This document shows positions 52,331 to 61,206 of a stretch of 64,000 bases of DNA, piece by piece; positions within the stretch are counted from its first letter, which is position 1; each line of letters opens with the position of its first letter. The DNA lies in the IMG/VR virus record IMGVR_UViG_3300028393_000057, positions 1-64,000 of that record, one strand, 5' to 3'. The notes below the pieces were generated by a model. It worked only from the letters and a program-made list of their open reading frames with translations. It searched no databases and was not told the DNA's origin. Made by a program: the position numbers and the translations under genes. The DNA is from a virus.

Positions 52331-52550
52331 AATTAGTATTAACAAAACACCATCATTCTGTGAGAATTGGCATGAAGGATATGTAGAATATCAAGGTAGA
52401 CAACACAAGTTCTGGCTAATAAATCCAAAAAGAATTAATCCAGAAGATTACGATTATGAATTAGAAGTGAGATGGTTCTTTAAAAACGTTCCTACGGAAG
52501 TTAGAATGATGTACTCACTAATTGTTGAATCATTTAAACAAAAAATATGA
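52314..52550 (+). CDS. Small acidic protein, unknown
   Basis: 78 residues from MEQKSEISINKTPSFCENWH (ATG 52314); an earlier in-frame Met at 52248 would overlap the HNH gene by more. It overlaps the HNH stop by 17 bases and the exonuclease start by 4. Unknown. Confidence 0.5.
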   Translation: MEQKSEISINKTPSFCENWHEGYVEYQGRQHKFWLINPKRINPEDYDYELEVRWFFKNVPTEVRMMYSLIVESFKQKI

Positions 52551-53566
52551 AAACAGAAGCAACCTATAGAGCAGTAAAAATGGACAGCTCTAGTTCCTTG
52601 AAGGAATTTTGTCTAGACAGAAAGAAATACCATCGTAAGTATATTCTTAATGAAGCAGTAGAAGAAGGTGTAAACAAGGCTGCGACAATTGGCAGGATAG
52701 TTGAGACACTTCTATTAGAACCAGAAGAGTTTGACAATAGATTCTATCTATCTGTATGTAGTAAAGCACCTACAGGATTGATGTTAGACTTTGTAAATGC
52801 TTTAAGTAAGCATACAATAGATTCTACAGATGCTGATACTGGTGCAGTTACAAGAACATTTGAACAGATTGCACAGGATGCATATGTTGATTCTGGGTTT
52901 AAGATTAAATTTGAAGCTGTTCTTACTAAGTTTATAGGAAGTGATGCAGAAATCTTCTATAAAGAAATGAGAGAAGTGCAGGCTAAAGGTCTTACAGTGG
53001 TAACCACTGAAGATATAGCTAATGCTGATAGAACAGTAACTGAACTTAAAACTAATTTTGTCACTAAAGAAGTGATTAATTTAGTTAGTAGTGTTCGTTA
53101 TACAGTGATGAATCAATTCCAGGTAGAAGGATATCTTGTGGATGAGCATCCATTTAAGAGTATGATGGATAAAATTGTGATTGATCACAATGAGAAAACA
53201 ATCCAGGTGTATGATCTTAAATGTGTTTGGGCTGTAGAAAACTTCTATGAAGAGTATTATCTATACAGGAGAAGTTATATTCAAGCTTATTTATATTGGA
53301 AAGCATCTGCATATATATGTCCTGAAGGTTATACAGTTCTCTATCCTAAGTTTATTGTATGTGACAGCACAAACTATTTCAATCCATTGATTTATACAAT
53401 GACTGATATAGATATAATGGATGCATATAATGGATTTGAACATAAAGGAAGAGTCTATCCAGGTGTTAAATTATTGATTCAGAACTTAGACTGGGCAATT
53501 GCTAATGATACATGGAATATCAGCAAGGAGAATTACATTAATAACGGAGTAGTAAACATTAGATAA
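52547..53566 (+). CDS. PD-(D/E)xK exonuclease, RecE-like
   Basis: 339 residues. The catalytic core is MMDKIVIDHNEKTIQVYDLK (about 205-224), with Asp207 and DxK (Asp222-Leu-Lys224) of the PD-(D/E)xK fold, and an upstream Glu in QFQVEGYLV. N-terminal KMDSSSSLKEFCLDRKKYHR resembles phage RecE/DUF3799-type exonucleases. 5'-3' degradation for recombination is the likely role, working with the Sak4-like annealing system and RecA-like protein. Confidence 0.8.
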   Translation: MKTEATYRAVKMDSSSSLKEFCLDRKKYHRKYILNEAVEEGVNKAATIGRIVETLLLEPEEFDNRFYLSVCSKAPTGLMLDFVNALSKHTIDSTDADTGAVTRTFEQIAQDAYVDSGFKIKFEAVLTKFIGSDAEIFYKEMREVQAKGLTVVTTEDIANADRTVTELKTNFVTKEVINLVSSVRYTVMNQFQVEGYLVDEHPFKSMMDKIVIDHNEKTIQVYDLKCVWAVENFYEEYYLYRRSYIQAYLYWKASAYICPEGYTVLYPKFIVCDSTNYFNPLIYTMTDIDIMDAYNGFEHKGRVYPGVKLLIQNLDWAIANDTWNISKENYINNGVVNIR

Positions 53567-54124
53567 ATGGAGATAAAAAAGACAATAACTAGTATATTCA
53601 TGGTTCCTACGCTAAAGATAGATAAAGACAAGCTAAAAGACAATGGATATATAAATGGTTATGCAAAAGATGAAAGCCCAGATGCAGCAAGTTATGAAAA
53701 CTGTGTCTATCTTTTGTTTAAACCATCCAATCTTGATAAGTTTCGTAGTTTTCTAGATGGAGAATATGAAAGGACAAAAAGCGTAATAGATGATTATGAT
53801 TATGAAGATGGATATATTGTCGTAGTTTACAAGCTAAATCCAAAATTTAATAAGGATTACAAGCTTGTAAAAGAAGGTTTATATTCTAGAACTTCTAAAG
53901 AATTCCAAGCATTATTTCCAAAAATTGTCAAAATTGTAAAGAATGGACTTCATAGAGAGGAAATATCTTTACAATACAGAGTTTTTAATAAAACTGAAGA
54001 CATGATTTTATTTTGGGAAGAAAAGCTAGGAGTTATATTTGATCATGATCAAGAAGTTTGGCATGGATATGAGTATAAAAATGAAATTCTTAACATTAAT
54101 AAATTTAAAGAGCATGTACAATAA
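53567..54124 (+). CDS. Conserved-looking phage protein, unknown
   Basis: 185 residues. Contains SIFMVPTLKI, ENCVYLLFKPSNLDKF, DYDYEDGYIVVVYKL, KEGLYSRTSKEF and EEISLQYRVFNKTED, a set I recall in a widespread family of phage proteins of unknown function. Starts directly after the exonuclease stop. No enzymatic motif known. Confidence 0.55.
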   Translation: MEIKKTITSIFMVPTLKIDKDKLKDNGYINGYAKDESPDAASYENCVYLLFKPSNLDKFRSFLDGEYERTKSVIDDYDYEDGYIVVVYKLNPKFNKDYKLVKEGLYSRTSKEFQALFPKIVKIVKNGLHREEISLQYRVFNKTEDMILFWEEKLGVIFDHDQEVWHGYEYKNEILNINKFKEHVQ

Positions 54125-54320
54125 AGAAATACTAGATGAACTAGTGAGACAATTTGGTGTAACTAGTGTTATATTATTTTGTAAAATGGAAAGTACAAAG
54201 AATTCAATTCTATATAATGATTGTATCAAATCTGGAGACAATGAATGTGTAGAATATGATTTTGAGAGAGATTGGTGGGGAAAAGCAGGAAATGAATTAA
54301 CACAAAACTTAAAAAAATAA
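54114..54320 (+). CDS. Small protein, unknown
   Basis: 68 residues from MYNKEILDELVRQFGVTSVI (ATG 54114, inside the end of the upstream gene); a start at 54039 would overlap far more. Cys pair DCIKSGDNEC in the middle. Unknown. Confidence 0.55.
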   Translation: MYNKEILDELVRQFGVTSVILFCKMESTKNSILYNDCIKSGDNECVEYDFERDWWGKAGNELTQNLKK

Positions 54321-54321
54321 T

Positions 54322-54693
54322 ATGACAGCATTAGAATTATTAGAAGCCTACCCAAAAGCTGCTATTGTAGTGAAACAATGGTATTTAGAAAAAATGTTAG
54401 AATCATTAAACAACGATTCTCTTCCAGAAGATTTTAAAGAACATGTCAGGAATGAAGGAGTGGATGATTATAAAATTGCAGCAGTGATTGATATTGGTCC
54501 AAGAGCATTATTTGATGCATTTGATGAAAATCATATATATATTCAAATTAATGTATTACCAGAAGATTCATCAGCTACATTTACTCATATTATAAATAAT
54601 TCTTTTGTTTCTTTAATTGTTTATAATAATAGAAAAGGAGCAGAAAGAGCTGCTATTGAACAAGCATTTGAAATTTTAAATAGTAAGTTATGA
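54322..54693 (+). CDS. Small acidic protein, unknown
   Basis: 123 residues, starting MTALELLEAYPKAAIVVKQW; alpha/beta with DIGPRALFDAFDENHIYI. Overlaps the next gene by 4 bases. Unknown, though I recall similar genes in Bacteroidota phages. Confidence 0.5.
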   Translation: MTALELLEAYPKAAIVVKQWYLEKMLESLNNDSLPEDFKEHVRNEGVDDYKIAAVIDIGPRALFDAFDENHIYIQINVLPEDSSATFTHIINNSFVSLIVYNNRKGAERAAIEQAFEILNSKL

Positions 54694-54989
54694 GACAAAT
54701 AGATGAACTGGTCAAAACAAATTTTACTATAAAAAGACGTTTTCGTAATAAACATACGAAAATAGATATTATAGATTGTCAGCCTCATTTATATTTACAT
54801 GATAATCTTATAGCTAAAAGAAATGACAAAGATGAACTTCTAATTAATCATTGTGGTTGGGAAACTGTCACTACAAGAGCAAGGTTAAATTCCCTACCTG
54901 GCGTAAATATTAGAATTCTTAAAGGAAACTTTATATTAAATGAAAAAGGACCTATGGAAGAAGGTTGGATAAATATAGATAAATTATGA
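54690..54989 (+). CDS. Small basic protein, unknown
   Basis: 99 residues, starting MRQIDELVKTNFTIKRRFRN; contains basic patches and VNIRILKGNFILNEKGPM. Unknown; ATGA coupling to both neighbours. Confidence 0.5.
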   Translation: MRQIDELVKTNFTIKRRFRNKHTKIDIIDCQPHLYLHDNLIAKRNDKDELLINHCGWETVTTRARLNSLPGVNIRILKGNFILNEKGPMEEGWINIDKL

Positions 54990-55237
54990 GAGATAAAATA
55001 GTAGAACAAGTTATTAATAAATATGAAGATAGGAGTTATATTGGTATTGCTAAATATGGCACCACTCTAGAAGACAATAACAAGGATAATTATTTAAAAC
55101 ATCTACAGGAAGAATTGATGGATGCTACTCTTTATTTAGAGAAAATAATGTATCTAAATAAAGAAATAACTAGGTTAGTTAAAGATCATCCAAATGATTG
55201 TGAACTTGGTATGTTAATAAGGAACATGGTTATATAA
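54986..55237 (+). CDS. MazG-like small nucleotide hydrolase
   Basis: 83 residues. INKYEDRSYIGIAKYGTTLE then LKHLQEELMDATLYLEKI: an ExxxD helix typical of MazG-type NTP pyrophosphohydrolase folds. It stands before the ribonucleotide reductase and dUTPase, which supports a nucleotide-pool role. Too short for the full MazG fold; a dimer is needed. Confidence 0.55.
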   Translation: MRDKIVEQVINKYEDRSYIGIAKYGTTLEDNNKDNYLKHLQEELMDATLYLEKIMYLNKEITRLVKDHPNDCELGMLIRNMVI

Positions 55238-55261
55238 TATTTTAGTTTTCTCTTGGTTAGT

Positions 55262-55304
55262 AAAGGGGGATGCATTAAATTCGCATTCCCCTTTTATTTT
55301 TTAA
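55262..55304 (+). terminator. Rho-independent terminator
   Basis: Stem aaagggggatgc / gcattccccttt with one wobble pair, 9-base loop, followed by tatttttta. Separates the MazG-like gene from the reductase gene. Confidence 0.85.
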
Positions 55305-55322
55305 CATACAAACAAAAAACAC

Positions 55323-57179
55323 ATGGATTTAGGATTAGAAGCCTTGAGCAAAATTACAATTTTTAGCAAATATGCTAAATACAATTCAGAACTAAAACGA
55401 AGAGAAACCTGGGATGAAATTATTGATCGTTATCAAACAATGATGATTAAAAAATATCCTTTATTAGAAGATGCTATCATCAATAGTGCTAAATTCATCA
55501 GAGAAAAGAAAGTCTTACCATCTATGAGAGCATTACAGTTTGCAGGAAGTGCGGCTGAAGTGAATAATGCAAGAATTTACAACTGTTGCTACCTACCAAT
55601 TGATAGCTTACATAGCTTTTCAGAAACTATGTTTCTTTTATTAGGAGGAACTGGTGTAGGATTTAGTGTTCAAAAACATCACGTAGAACAACTTCCAGCT
55701 ATAAAGAAGCAAGACACTTATAAAATGAGAACCTATCTAATTGAGGATAGTATTATGGGATGGGCTGATGCTGTTAAAGTGTTAATGAAATTCTACTTTG
55801 AAGGTGGATATAAGCCTAAATTTGACTTTAGAGCTATTAGACACAAAGGAGCAAGACTTGTTACAGCTGGTGGTAAAGCACCTGGTCCTGAACCATTAAA
55901 GATAGCATTAGCTCATATTGATGCTGTTATGGAAAGAAAAGAGAATGGTAGTAAGCTATCTCCTTTAGAATGCCATGATATTCAATGTCATATAGCAAAT
56001 TCTGTATTAGCTGGAGGAATTAGAAGAAGTGCAATGATCTCTTTATTTAGTCATGATGATGAGGAAATGATCACATGTAAATATGGATCTTGGTGGGAAT
56101 TGAATGAGCAAAGAGGTAGAAGTAATAATTCAGCTGTTCTTGAGAGAGGACAAGTTGGAGAAGAAGAATTCTTAGCTCTTTGGAAAAGGATTGAACTATC
56201 AGGAAGTGGTGAACCAGGAATCTATTGGACTAATAACAAAGATTGGGGAACTAATCCTTGTTGTGAGATTGGGCTAAGACCATATCAATTCTGTAACCTA
56301 TGTGAGGTGAATGTTAGTGATATATCTAGTCAGGAAGAATTAAATGATAGAGTGGTGGTAGCATCATTCTTTGGTACATTGCAAGCTGGATTTAGTGACT
56401 TTCATTATCTAAGACCTATCTGGGCTAAGACAACACAGAAAGATGCTCTATTGGGCATAGGAATGACAGGTATAGGATCTGGTGAAATCTTAAAATACAA
56501 TCTTGAGATAGCTGCAAACACAGCAAAGGTTGTTAATAGTATGATATCTGCCCAAATTGGAACTAATGAAGCAGCTAGAATTACATGTATTAAGCCTAGT
56601 GGAACAACTAGTCTAGTCTTAGGTACAGCTAGTGGAATTCATGCTTGGCATAATGACTACTATTTAAGAACCATGAGATTTAATAAGAATGAGGACATTG
56701 CTAGCTATTTAATGGTGAACCACCCAGAATTATGTGAAGATGATGTACTTAGACCTAAAGATACAGTGTGTGTACGTATTCCAGTTAAAGCTCCTGAAGG
56801 ATCTATCCTTAGAACAGAAACAGCACTTGATACATTAGAACGTGTAAAGAAATTTGCTACACAATGGATTGTACCAGGACATTTAAATGGAGATAATACA
56901 CATAATGTAAGTGCTACAATCTCTATTCTAGAAGATGGATGGAAAGAGGTAGGTGATTGGATGTGGGAAAATAGAGAAGTGTACAATGGACTATCTGTAC
57001 TACCACATTTTGGAGGAAGCTATAAACAAGCACCTTTCGAGGACATTACAAAAGAACAATATGATGAGAAGATTAATTCTTTAAAATCTATTGATCTTAC
57101 AAATGTTACAGAGCTAGATGATACAGTGAATTTTAATGAATCTGTTGCTTGTGGAGGAGGAGCATGTGAAATAGTGTAA
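55323..57179 (+). CDS. nrdJ: Class II (B12-dependent) ribonucleotide reductase
   Basis: 618 residues. Catalytic loop NPCCEIGL (311-318): Asn311, Cys313 (thiyl radical site) and Glu315; the matching second Cys324 is 11 residues on, as in the monomeric Lactobacillus enzyme. YNCC near 87-90 fits the other redox Cys. The C-terminus CGGGAC (610-615) is the mobile CxxxxC that regenerates the active site with thioredoxin. No N-terminal ATP-cone extension; about 120 residues shorter than the L. leichmannii enzyme. Makes deoxyribonucleotides with adenosylcobalamin from the host, no oxygen required. Confidence 0.93.
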   Translation: MDLGLEALSKITIFSKYAKYNSELKRRETWDEIIDRYQTMMIKKYPLLEDAIINSAKFIREKKVLPSMRALQFAGSAAEVNNARIYNCCYLPIDSLHSFSETMFLLLGGTGVGFSVQKHHVEQLPAIKKQDTYKMRTYLIEDSIMGWADAVKVLMKFYFEGGYKPKFDFRAIRHKGARLVTAGGKAPGPEPLKIALAHIDAVMERKENGSKLSPLECHDIQCHIANSVLAGGIRRSAMISLFSHDDEEMITCKYGSWWELNEQRGRSNNSAVLERGQVGEEEFLALWKRIELSGSGEPGIYWTNNKDWGTNPCCEIGLRPYQFCNLCEVNVSDISSQEELNDRVVVASFFGTLQAGFSDFHYLRPIWAKTTQKDALLGIGMTGIGSGEILKYNLEIAANTAKVVNSMISAQIGTNEAARITCIKPSGTTSLVLGTASGIHAWHNDYYLRTMRFNKNEDIASYLMVNHPELCEDDVLRPKDTVCVRIPVKAPEGSILRTETALDTLERVKKFATQWIVPGHLNGDNTHNVSATISILEDGWKEVGDWMWENREVYNGLSVLPHFGGSYKQAPFEDITKEQYDEKINSLKSIDLTNVTELDDTVNFNESVACGGGACEIV

Positions 57180-57180
57180 T

Positions 57181-57249
57181 ATGAAAGGAGATAACCTAGT
57201 ACAGAATATAATAAATGGTATTTATTATTCTATAAAAGATAAAAGATAA
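57181..57249 (+). CDS. Possible 22-residue mini-ORF
   Basis: ATG AAA GGA GAT AAC... encoding MKGDNLVQNIINGIYYSIKD. Near the reductase stop, before a terminator. Could be a leader peptide or chance. Confidence 0.25.
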   Translation: MKGDNLVQNIINGIYYSIKDKR

Positions 57250-57279
57250 TATTTTTTGTTTTTGATTAATAATGATGAA

Positions 57280-57314
57280 AGCCCTGGTGTTTCTACACTG
57301 GGGCTATTTTTTTT
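57280..57314 (+). terminator. Rho-independent terminator
   Basis: Ten-base stem agccctggtg / cactggggct with two wobble pairs, loop tttcta, followed by eight T. Confidence 0.9.
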
Positions 57315-57358
57315 CAAAAAAAGTGTATATTTTTTAACGTTATGTGGATTAATTTTAG

Positions 57359-57366
57359 TAAATTTG
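57359..57366 (+). promoter_or_regulatory. Candidate -7 element before RecA-like gene
   Basis: TAAATTTG lies 23 bases before the ATG of the RecA-like gene, just after the terminator. No TTG is found at the right distance, so the promoter is incomplete on the visible match. Confidence 0.4.
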
Positions 57367-57388
57367 TTAAAATAAAAAAAGAAAAAAT

Positions 57389-58471
57389 ATGGCAAAAGCA
57401 ACAAAAGAAGTAAAGGTGAACAGCAAACATCAAGAGGCTCTTGATAAGCTAAACAAAACCTATGGTGTAGGTACAATTCTTACATTAGACAGTAAAGGAA
57501 CTGGTGATTATGATCTAATCAGTACAGGAAGTATTGGATTTGATAACATCACTCTAGGTATTGGAGGATTTGCAAAAGGTAAAATGTATGAACTAATGGG
57601 ATGGGAAGGTTCAGGTAAATCTACAATCTGTGGACATGCTGTAGCAGAATGTCAAAAGAAAGGTGGAGTGGTGCTCTATATAGATGGAGAGCATGCTGTA
57701 GATAAAACTTATTTCCAATCTCTAGGAGTTGATACAAATAAAATGTTGATTGCTCAGCCAAGTTGTGGTGAAGAAGGTTTTAACATTGCTATGGAAATGA
57801 TTAATACAGGAACAATTGATCTTGTTATCATCGATTCAGATTCAAGTTTAATTCCTAAGAAAGTGTTAGATGGTGAGGTGGGGGATAGTTCTATTGGTAG
57901 AAAAGCTTTATTGAATAGCAATGCCTATCCAAAACTAAAAGGTGCCCTATCAGCAAACAATGTTTGTGTTATTGTAATTTCTCAATACAGGGAAAAGATT
58001 GGTGTTATGTTTGGTAACCCCACTACAACACAAGGTGGACATGCTCTTAAGTTTTATACAGATGTACGTATAGAAGTGAGTAAGAGTCTTGCAAAAGAAG
58101 GTGATCAAGCTTATGGTAATATAACTAAGGTGAAGTCTATTAAGAATAAAATGTCTCCTCCATATCAACTTGCACAATTTGAGATTGTTTATGGTGTGGG
58201 TATTGATAAACTTAAAGAGATTATGGAACTTGCTAGTGACTTTGAACTTATCAAGAAATGGGGAAAAACCATCACTATGGGAGAAACCAAATATACTATT
58301 GAGGAATTCAGTGCTTTATTAACAGACAATGAAGAATTCTATAATCAATTAAAGTCTCAAATCATTGACAAGATTAATGCAATAGAGAAGGTTGTCGTAG
58401 AAGAACCTAAAATAGAAATTGAATTTTTAACCGATGAAAAAATAATTGCTGATGTTACAAGTGAAATTTAA
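57389..58471 (+). CDS. RecA-like recombinase
   Basis: 360 residues. Walker A GWEGSGKST (71-79), YIDGEHAVD, VIIDSDSSLIPKK (Walker B), then SQYREKIGVMFGNP and TTQGGHALKFYTDVR, which match RecA motifs closely. Bacterial RecA is ~350 residues. Strand exchange for recombination-dependent replication and repair. The phage carries both this and a Sak4-like ATPase. Overlaps the dUTPase frame by 20 bases. Confidence 0.92.
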   Translation: MAKATKEVKVNSKHQEALDKLNKTYGVGTILTLDSKGTGDYDLISTGSIGFDNITLGIGGFAKGKMYELMGWEGSGKSTICGHAVAECQKKGGVVLYIDGEHAVDKTYFQSLGVDTNKMLIAQPSCGEEGFNIAMEMINTGTIDLVIIDSDSSLIPKKVLDGEVGDSSIGRKALLNSNAYPKLKGALSANNVCVIVISQYREKIGVMFGNPTTTQGGHALKFYTDVRIEVSKSLAKEGDQAYGNITKVKSIKNKMSPPYQLAQFEIVYGVGIDKLKEIMELASDFELIKKWGKTITMGETKYTIEEFSALLTDNEEFYNQLKSQIIDKINAIEKVVVEEPKIEIEFLTDEKIIADVTSEI

Positions 58472-58889
58472 AAAAATCTCTAGCAACACTAAACTTCCTT
58501 TTAAAGGGAGTTTAGATGCTGCTTGCTCTGATGTATATGCACATTCTATTACATTTGAGGATGGTAAAATGGTAATAGGACTAGGATTCAAAACAGAAAT
58601 CCCTAGAGGATATAAAGGAATTCTTATCCCTAGAAGTAATCTAACTAAACATCCCTGGATGATGAATAATTCAATGGGAATTATTGATGCTGACTATCGT
58701 GGAGAATGGAAAATGATTCTCACACCATTAAATGGTGATCTTATAACTACTTCTCTTCCTTATGGTGCAGGAGATAGAGTGGGACAAATATATTTTGAAG
58801 CTGTCACTCCTGTTGAATTCATAGAGGTGGAAGACCTATCAGAAACTGAAAGAGGAACAGGAGGATTTGGAAGTACAGGATTAAATTAA
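58452..58889 (+). CDS. dut: dUTPase
   Basis: 145 residues from ATG 58452 (an earlier TTG is possible). Five dUTPase motifs: SDVYAHS (26-32), PRSNLTKH (60-67), GIIDADYRGEW (76-86), GDRVGQI (108-114), RGTGGFGSTG (134-143). Hydrolyses dUTP to dUMP to keep uracil out of phage DNA, which fits the UDG-like gene and RNR. Trimeric fold expected. Confidence 0.93.
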   Translation: MLQVKFKKISSNTKLPFKGSLDAACSDVYAHSITFEDGKMVIGLGFKTEIPRGYKGILIPRSNLTKHPWMMNNSMGIIDADYRGEWKMILTPLNGDLITTSLPYGAGDRVGQIYFEAVTPVEFIEVEDLSETERGTGGFGSTGLN

Positions 58890-58894
58890 TATTT

Positions 58895-59272
58895 ATGGAA
58901 AATAAATATTTTACTCCAGATATAGAAGATATACATGCTGGTTATGAATGTGAGCTTTTATTATATGCTGAGTGGGACCCAATTACAGTAAAACCATACA
59001 CTGCATTAGAATCAGTAGTTAAGTGTATAAAAGATAAAATAATTAGAGTTCCCTATCTCACTAAAGAACAAATAGAAGCTGAGGGATGGAAAGAGACATC
59101 TATAAATCATTATACTAAAAAAGATATATTTCTTAAAGTCTACATTGGTTATTTACATGATGAGATATTGTCCTTTAGAATTTCTATATATAATGCTGAG
59201 GGAACATTATTTAAAGGAGAATGTAAAGACATTAACACATTTAGAAAACTCTTTAAATTATTAGATATATGA
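58895..59272 (+). CDS. Small protein, unknown
   Basis: 125 residues, starting MENKYFTPDIEDIHAGYECE; alpha/beta, with LLYAEWDPITVKPYTALE. Overlaps the next gene by 4 bases. Unknown. Confidence 0.5.
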   Translation: MENKYFTPDIEDIHAGYECELLLYAEWDPITVKPYTALESVVKCIKDKIIRVPYLTKEQIEAEGWKETSINHYTKKDIFLKVYIGYLHDEILSFRISIYNAEGTLFKGECKDINTFRKLFKLLDI

Positions 59273-59484
59273 GTATAATCACATCCCTTAATGAAGATGA
59301 AATAGACATCTTTAAAAAACAATATCTTAGTGCTCCTGATATTAAAAAGGAGATAGAAAAACTTGAAACTGAAAAGGTTAGCAAGACTAAGAAGAAAGCA
59401 TATAAGATATGGAAGGATCAAATTAACCTCTTTATTGATCTTTATAATTTAAAAACAGGAGGAAACTATAAAAAAATAATATGA
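59269..59484 (+). CDS. Small Lys-rich helical protein
   Basis: 71 residues, starting MSIITSLNEDEIDIFKKQYL; helical, ends LKTGGNYKKII. Four-base overlaps with both neighbours. Unknown. Confidence 0.5.
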   Translation: MSIITSLNEDEIDIFKKQYLSAPDIKKEIEKLETEKVSKTKKKAYKIWKDQINLFIDLYNLKTGGNYKKII

Positions 59485-59843
59485 AGCTAACAGAATTAGG
59501 AAAAATTAAGGAATACCAGAGAGACTTTTATGAACTATTTGATAGAAAATTAGAGATAGACTGGTTGAGAATGAAAGGATTGATTGACTATCCTAGAGAA
59601 GATGTTGTAAGTAATCAATCTCTGGAAGAACTATTTAATGATTGTGTTTCAAAACATGGGGCTGATGCTAACAAACTTAGAGCTAAGAAACTCAGAGTGA
59701 GTCACAGTGATTATGAAAAAGAAAGACGTGTATTAATAGATTTTAGTAAGGCTGTAATTAGTAGAAGACTAAATACAAGAAAAGCAGCATTATTGATCAA
59801 TAGAGATCGTAGCGTATTATATCATTTTCTAAACTGTATGTAA
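59481..59843 (+). CDS. DnaA-domain-IV-like HTH protein
   Basis: 120 residues. The last ~25 residues, TRKAALLINRDRSVLYHFLN, resemble the DnaA C-terminal recognition helix (xxRDHSTVxxx). The rest is helical and basic (FNDCVSKHGADANKLRAKK). Could bind an origin or regulate transcription. The match is limited to the last helices, so other HTH families are possible. Confidence 0.5.
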   Translation: MKLTELGKIKEYQRDFYELFDRKLEIDWLRMKGLIDYPREDVVSNQSLEELFNDCVSKHGADANKLRAKKLRVSHSDYEKERRVLIDFSKAVISRRLNTRKAALLINRDRSVLYHFLNCM

Positions 59844-59844
59844 T

Positions 59845-60237
59845 TTGAAATGTTTAACCTGTGGTAAGAATGCTGATAGTGAATATTGTTTTCAACATAA
59901 ACCTAGAAAACCTCTAGCTCAATCTAGATTAAACAAATCTGCATTTTCTGCTGGTAACGTAAAGAAAATTAGTGAGATGCAGGAGTTTTTTATGTCTTTA
60001 TGGAAAAAAAGAAGACATTTCTCTGAGATTAGTGGAAAATATTTAGGTAAGGAACCAATGAGCACATATTTCCATCACATTCTTCCAAAAGAAAAATACC
60101 CAGAAGCTTCTTTAGATGAAGAAAATATCATACTTTTGACACTTGATGAACACACCAATGTAGAAGGTGATATGTATAAATACGAAGAAGTTAATAAACA
60201 ACGTGAATTATTAAAAATTAAATATGGAAAAGCCTAA
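59845..60237 (+). CDS. NinG/HNH-like nuclease with zinc knuckle
   Basis: 130 residues, TTG start (ATG alternatives are out of frame). MKCLTCGKNADSEYCFQHKP is a Cys/His zinc site; the body has FHHILPKEKYPEA and LTLDEHTNVE, an HNH-like His motif as in phage NinG-type recombination proteins. Probably cuts branched or recombination DNA. Confidence moderate. Overlaps PhoH by 14 bases. Confidence 0.6.
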   Translation: MKCLTCGKNADSEYCFQHKPRKPLAQSRLNKSAFSAGNVKKISEMQEFFMSLWKKRRHFSEISGKYLGKEPMSTYFHHILPKEKYPEASLDEENIILLTLDEHTNVEGDMYKYEEVNKQRELLKIKYGKA

Positions 60238-60874
60238 CAGAGAAAGAAAAACAGATATAAAATATCTTATTCAACTCAATGAAGAACAAAAAATTGCTAA
60301 AAGTCTTATTGTAGATAATCAAGTGGTTGTTGTTACAGGTGTGGCAGGTACAGGTAAAAGCCTTGTATGTGCCCAAGTGGCATTAGATTTTCTTAATAAA
60401 AAACAAATAGAAGAAATCTACATCACTAGAGCAGCAATTGAAGTGGGCAAATCATTAGGTTTTCTACCTGGAGATCTTGGAGAAAAGTTTGATCCATATC
60501 TAGAAGCATTCAAAGATAATCTTTACAAATGCTGGGATAAAGTTAAAGTGGACAACATGCTCAAAGATGGTAAGGTGAAGGCTCTTCCTGTACAATTCAT
60601 TCGTGGTAAAACTGTAGATGATCTTTTAATTGTAGAAGAGGCTCAAAATCTTTCTAAGCATGAAATATTAGCAATTTTAACTAGGCTTGGTAAAACAGGA
60701 AAGATTATTATTAATGGAGATAATGAACAAAAGGATATTAAAGATGACTTTAATGGACTTAGTTATGTTATAGAACTATCTAAGAAAATCAAAGACATTA
60801 AATGGATTAAATTAAAAGAAAATCACAGAAGTGATCTTGTTGGAAAAATCCTAGATTATGAATATAATAGATAA
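60224..60874 (+). CDS. PhoH-like ATPase
   Basis: 216 residues. Walker A GVAGTGKS (39-46), ITRAAIEVGKSLGFLPGDLG matching the PhoH pattern, DDLLIVEEAQNL as the acidic motif and NGDNEQ as motif III. PhoH-type proteins are widespread in phages; role in RNA or nucleotide metabolism is not settled. Confidence 0.85.
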   Translation: MEKPNRERKTDIKYLIQLNEEQKIAKSLIVDNQVVVVTGVAGTGKSLVCAQVALDFLNKKQIEEIYITRAAIEVGKSLGFLPGDLGEKFDPYLEAFKDNLYKCWDKVKVDNMLKDGKVKALPVQFIRGKTVDDLLIVEEAQNLSKHEILAILTRLGKTGKIIINGDNEQKDIKDDFNGLSYVIELSKKIKDIKWIKLKENHRSDLVGKILDYEYNR

Positions 60875-60902
60875 TAATTTTAAACAATAAACCAAAATAA
60901 AC

Positions 60903-61205
60903 ATGAAAAATCAGTTCTTTTACACTAGAAAAGACATTACAGGAGGAACTCCTGAAGCCCCAGAATTTAAAACTTATACAGACAGTTTTAACGTTGAAAA
61001 GGTTATTCGTAGCCTATCAATTGAAGATGGTAGGACATTAGTCTTATTAGATGATCTTCATGAGAGAGTACAAGAAACTCCAGATATAGATGTTAGGACC
61101 AACAAGATTAAAGGTGTTAAGCGTGAACGTAATATATTTCAAAGTGAAATCTATTTAGATGATGCTGATGCTAGTAGATTCTATATGTTAACATCAATTG
61201 GATAA
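60903..61205 (+). CDS. Small protein, unknown
   Basis: 100 residues, starting MKNQFFYTRKDITGGTPEAP; contains VLLDDLHERVQETPDI and a basic KRERN. It follows PhoH by 28 bases; leader aaccaaaataaacATG. Unknown. Confidence 0.5.
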   Translation: MKNQFFYTRKDITGGTPEAPEFKTYTDSFNVEKVIRSLSIEDGRTLVLLDDLHERVQETPDIDVRTNKIKGVKRERNIFQSEIYLDDADASRFYMLTSIG

Positions 61206-61206
61206 T

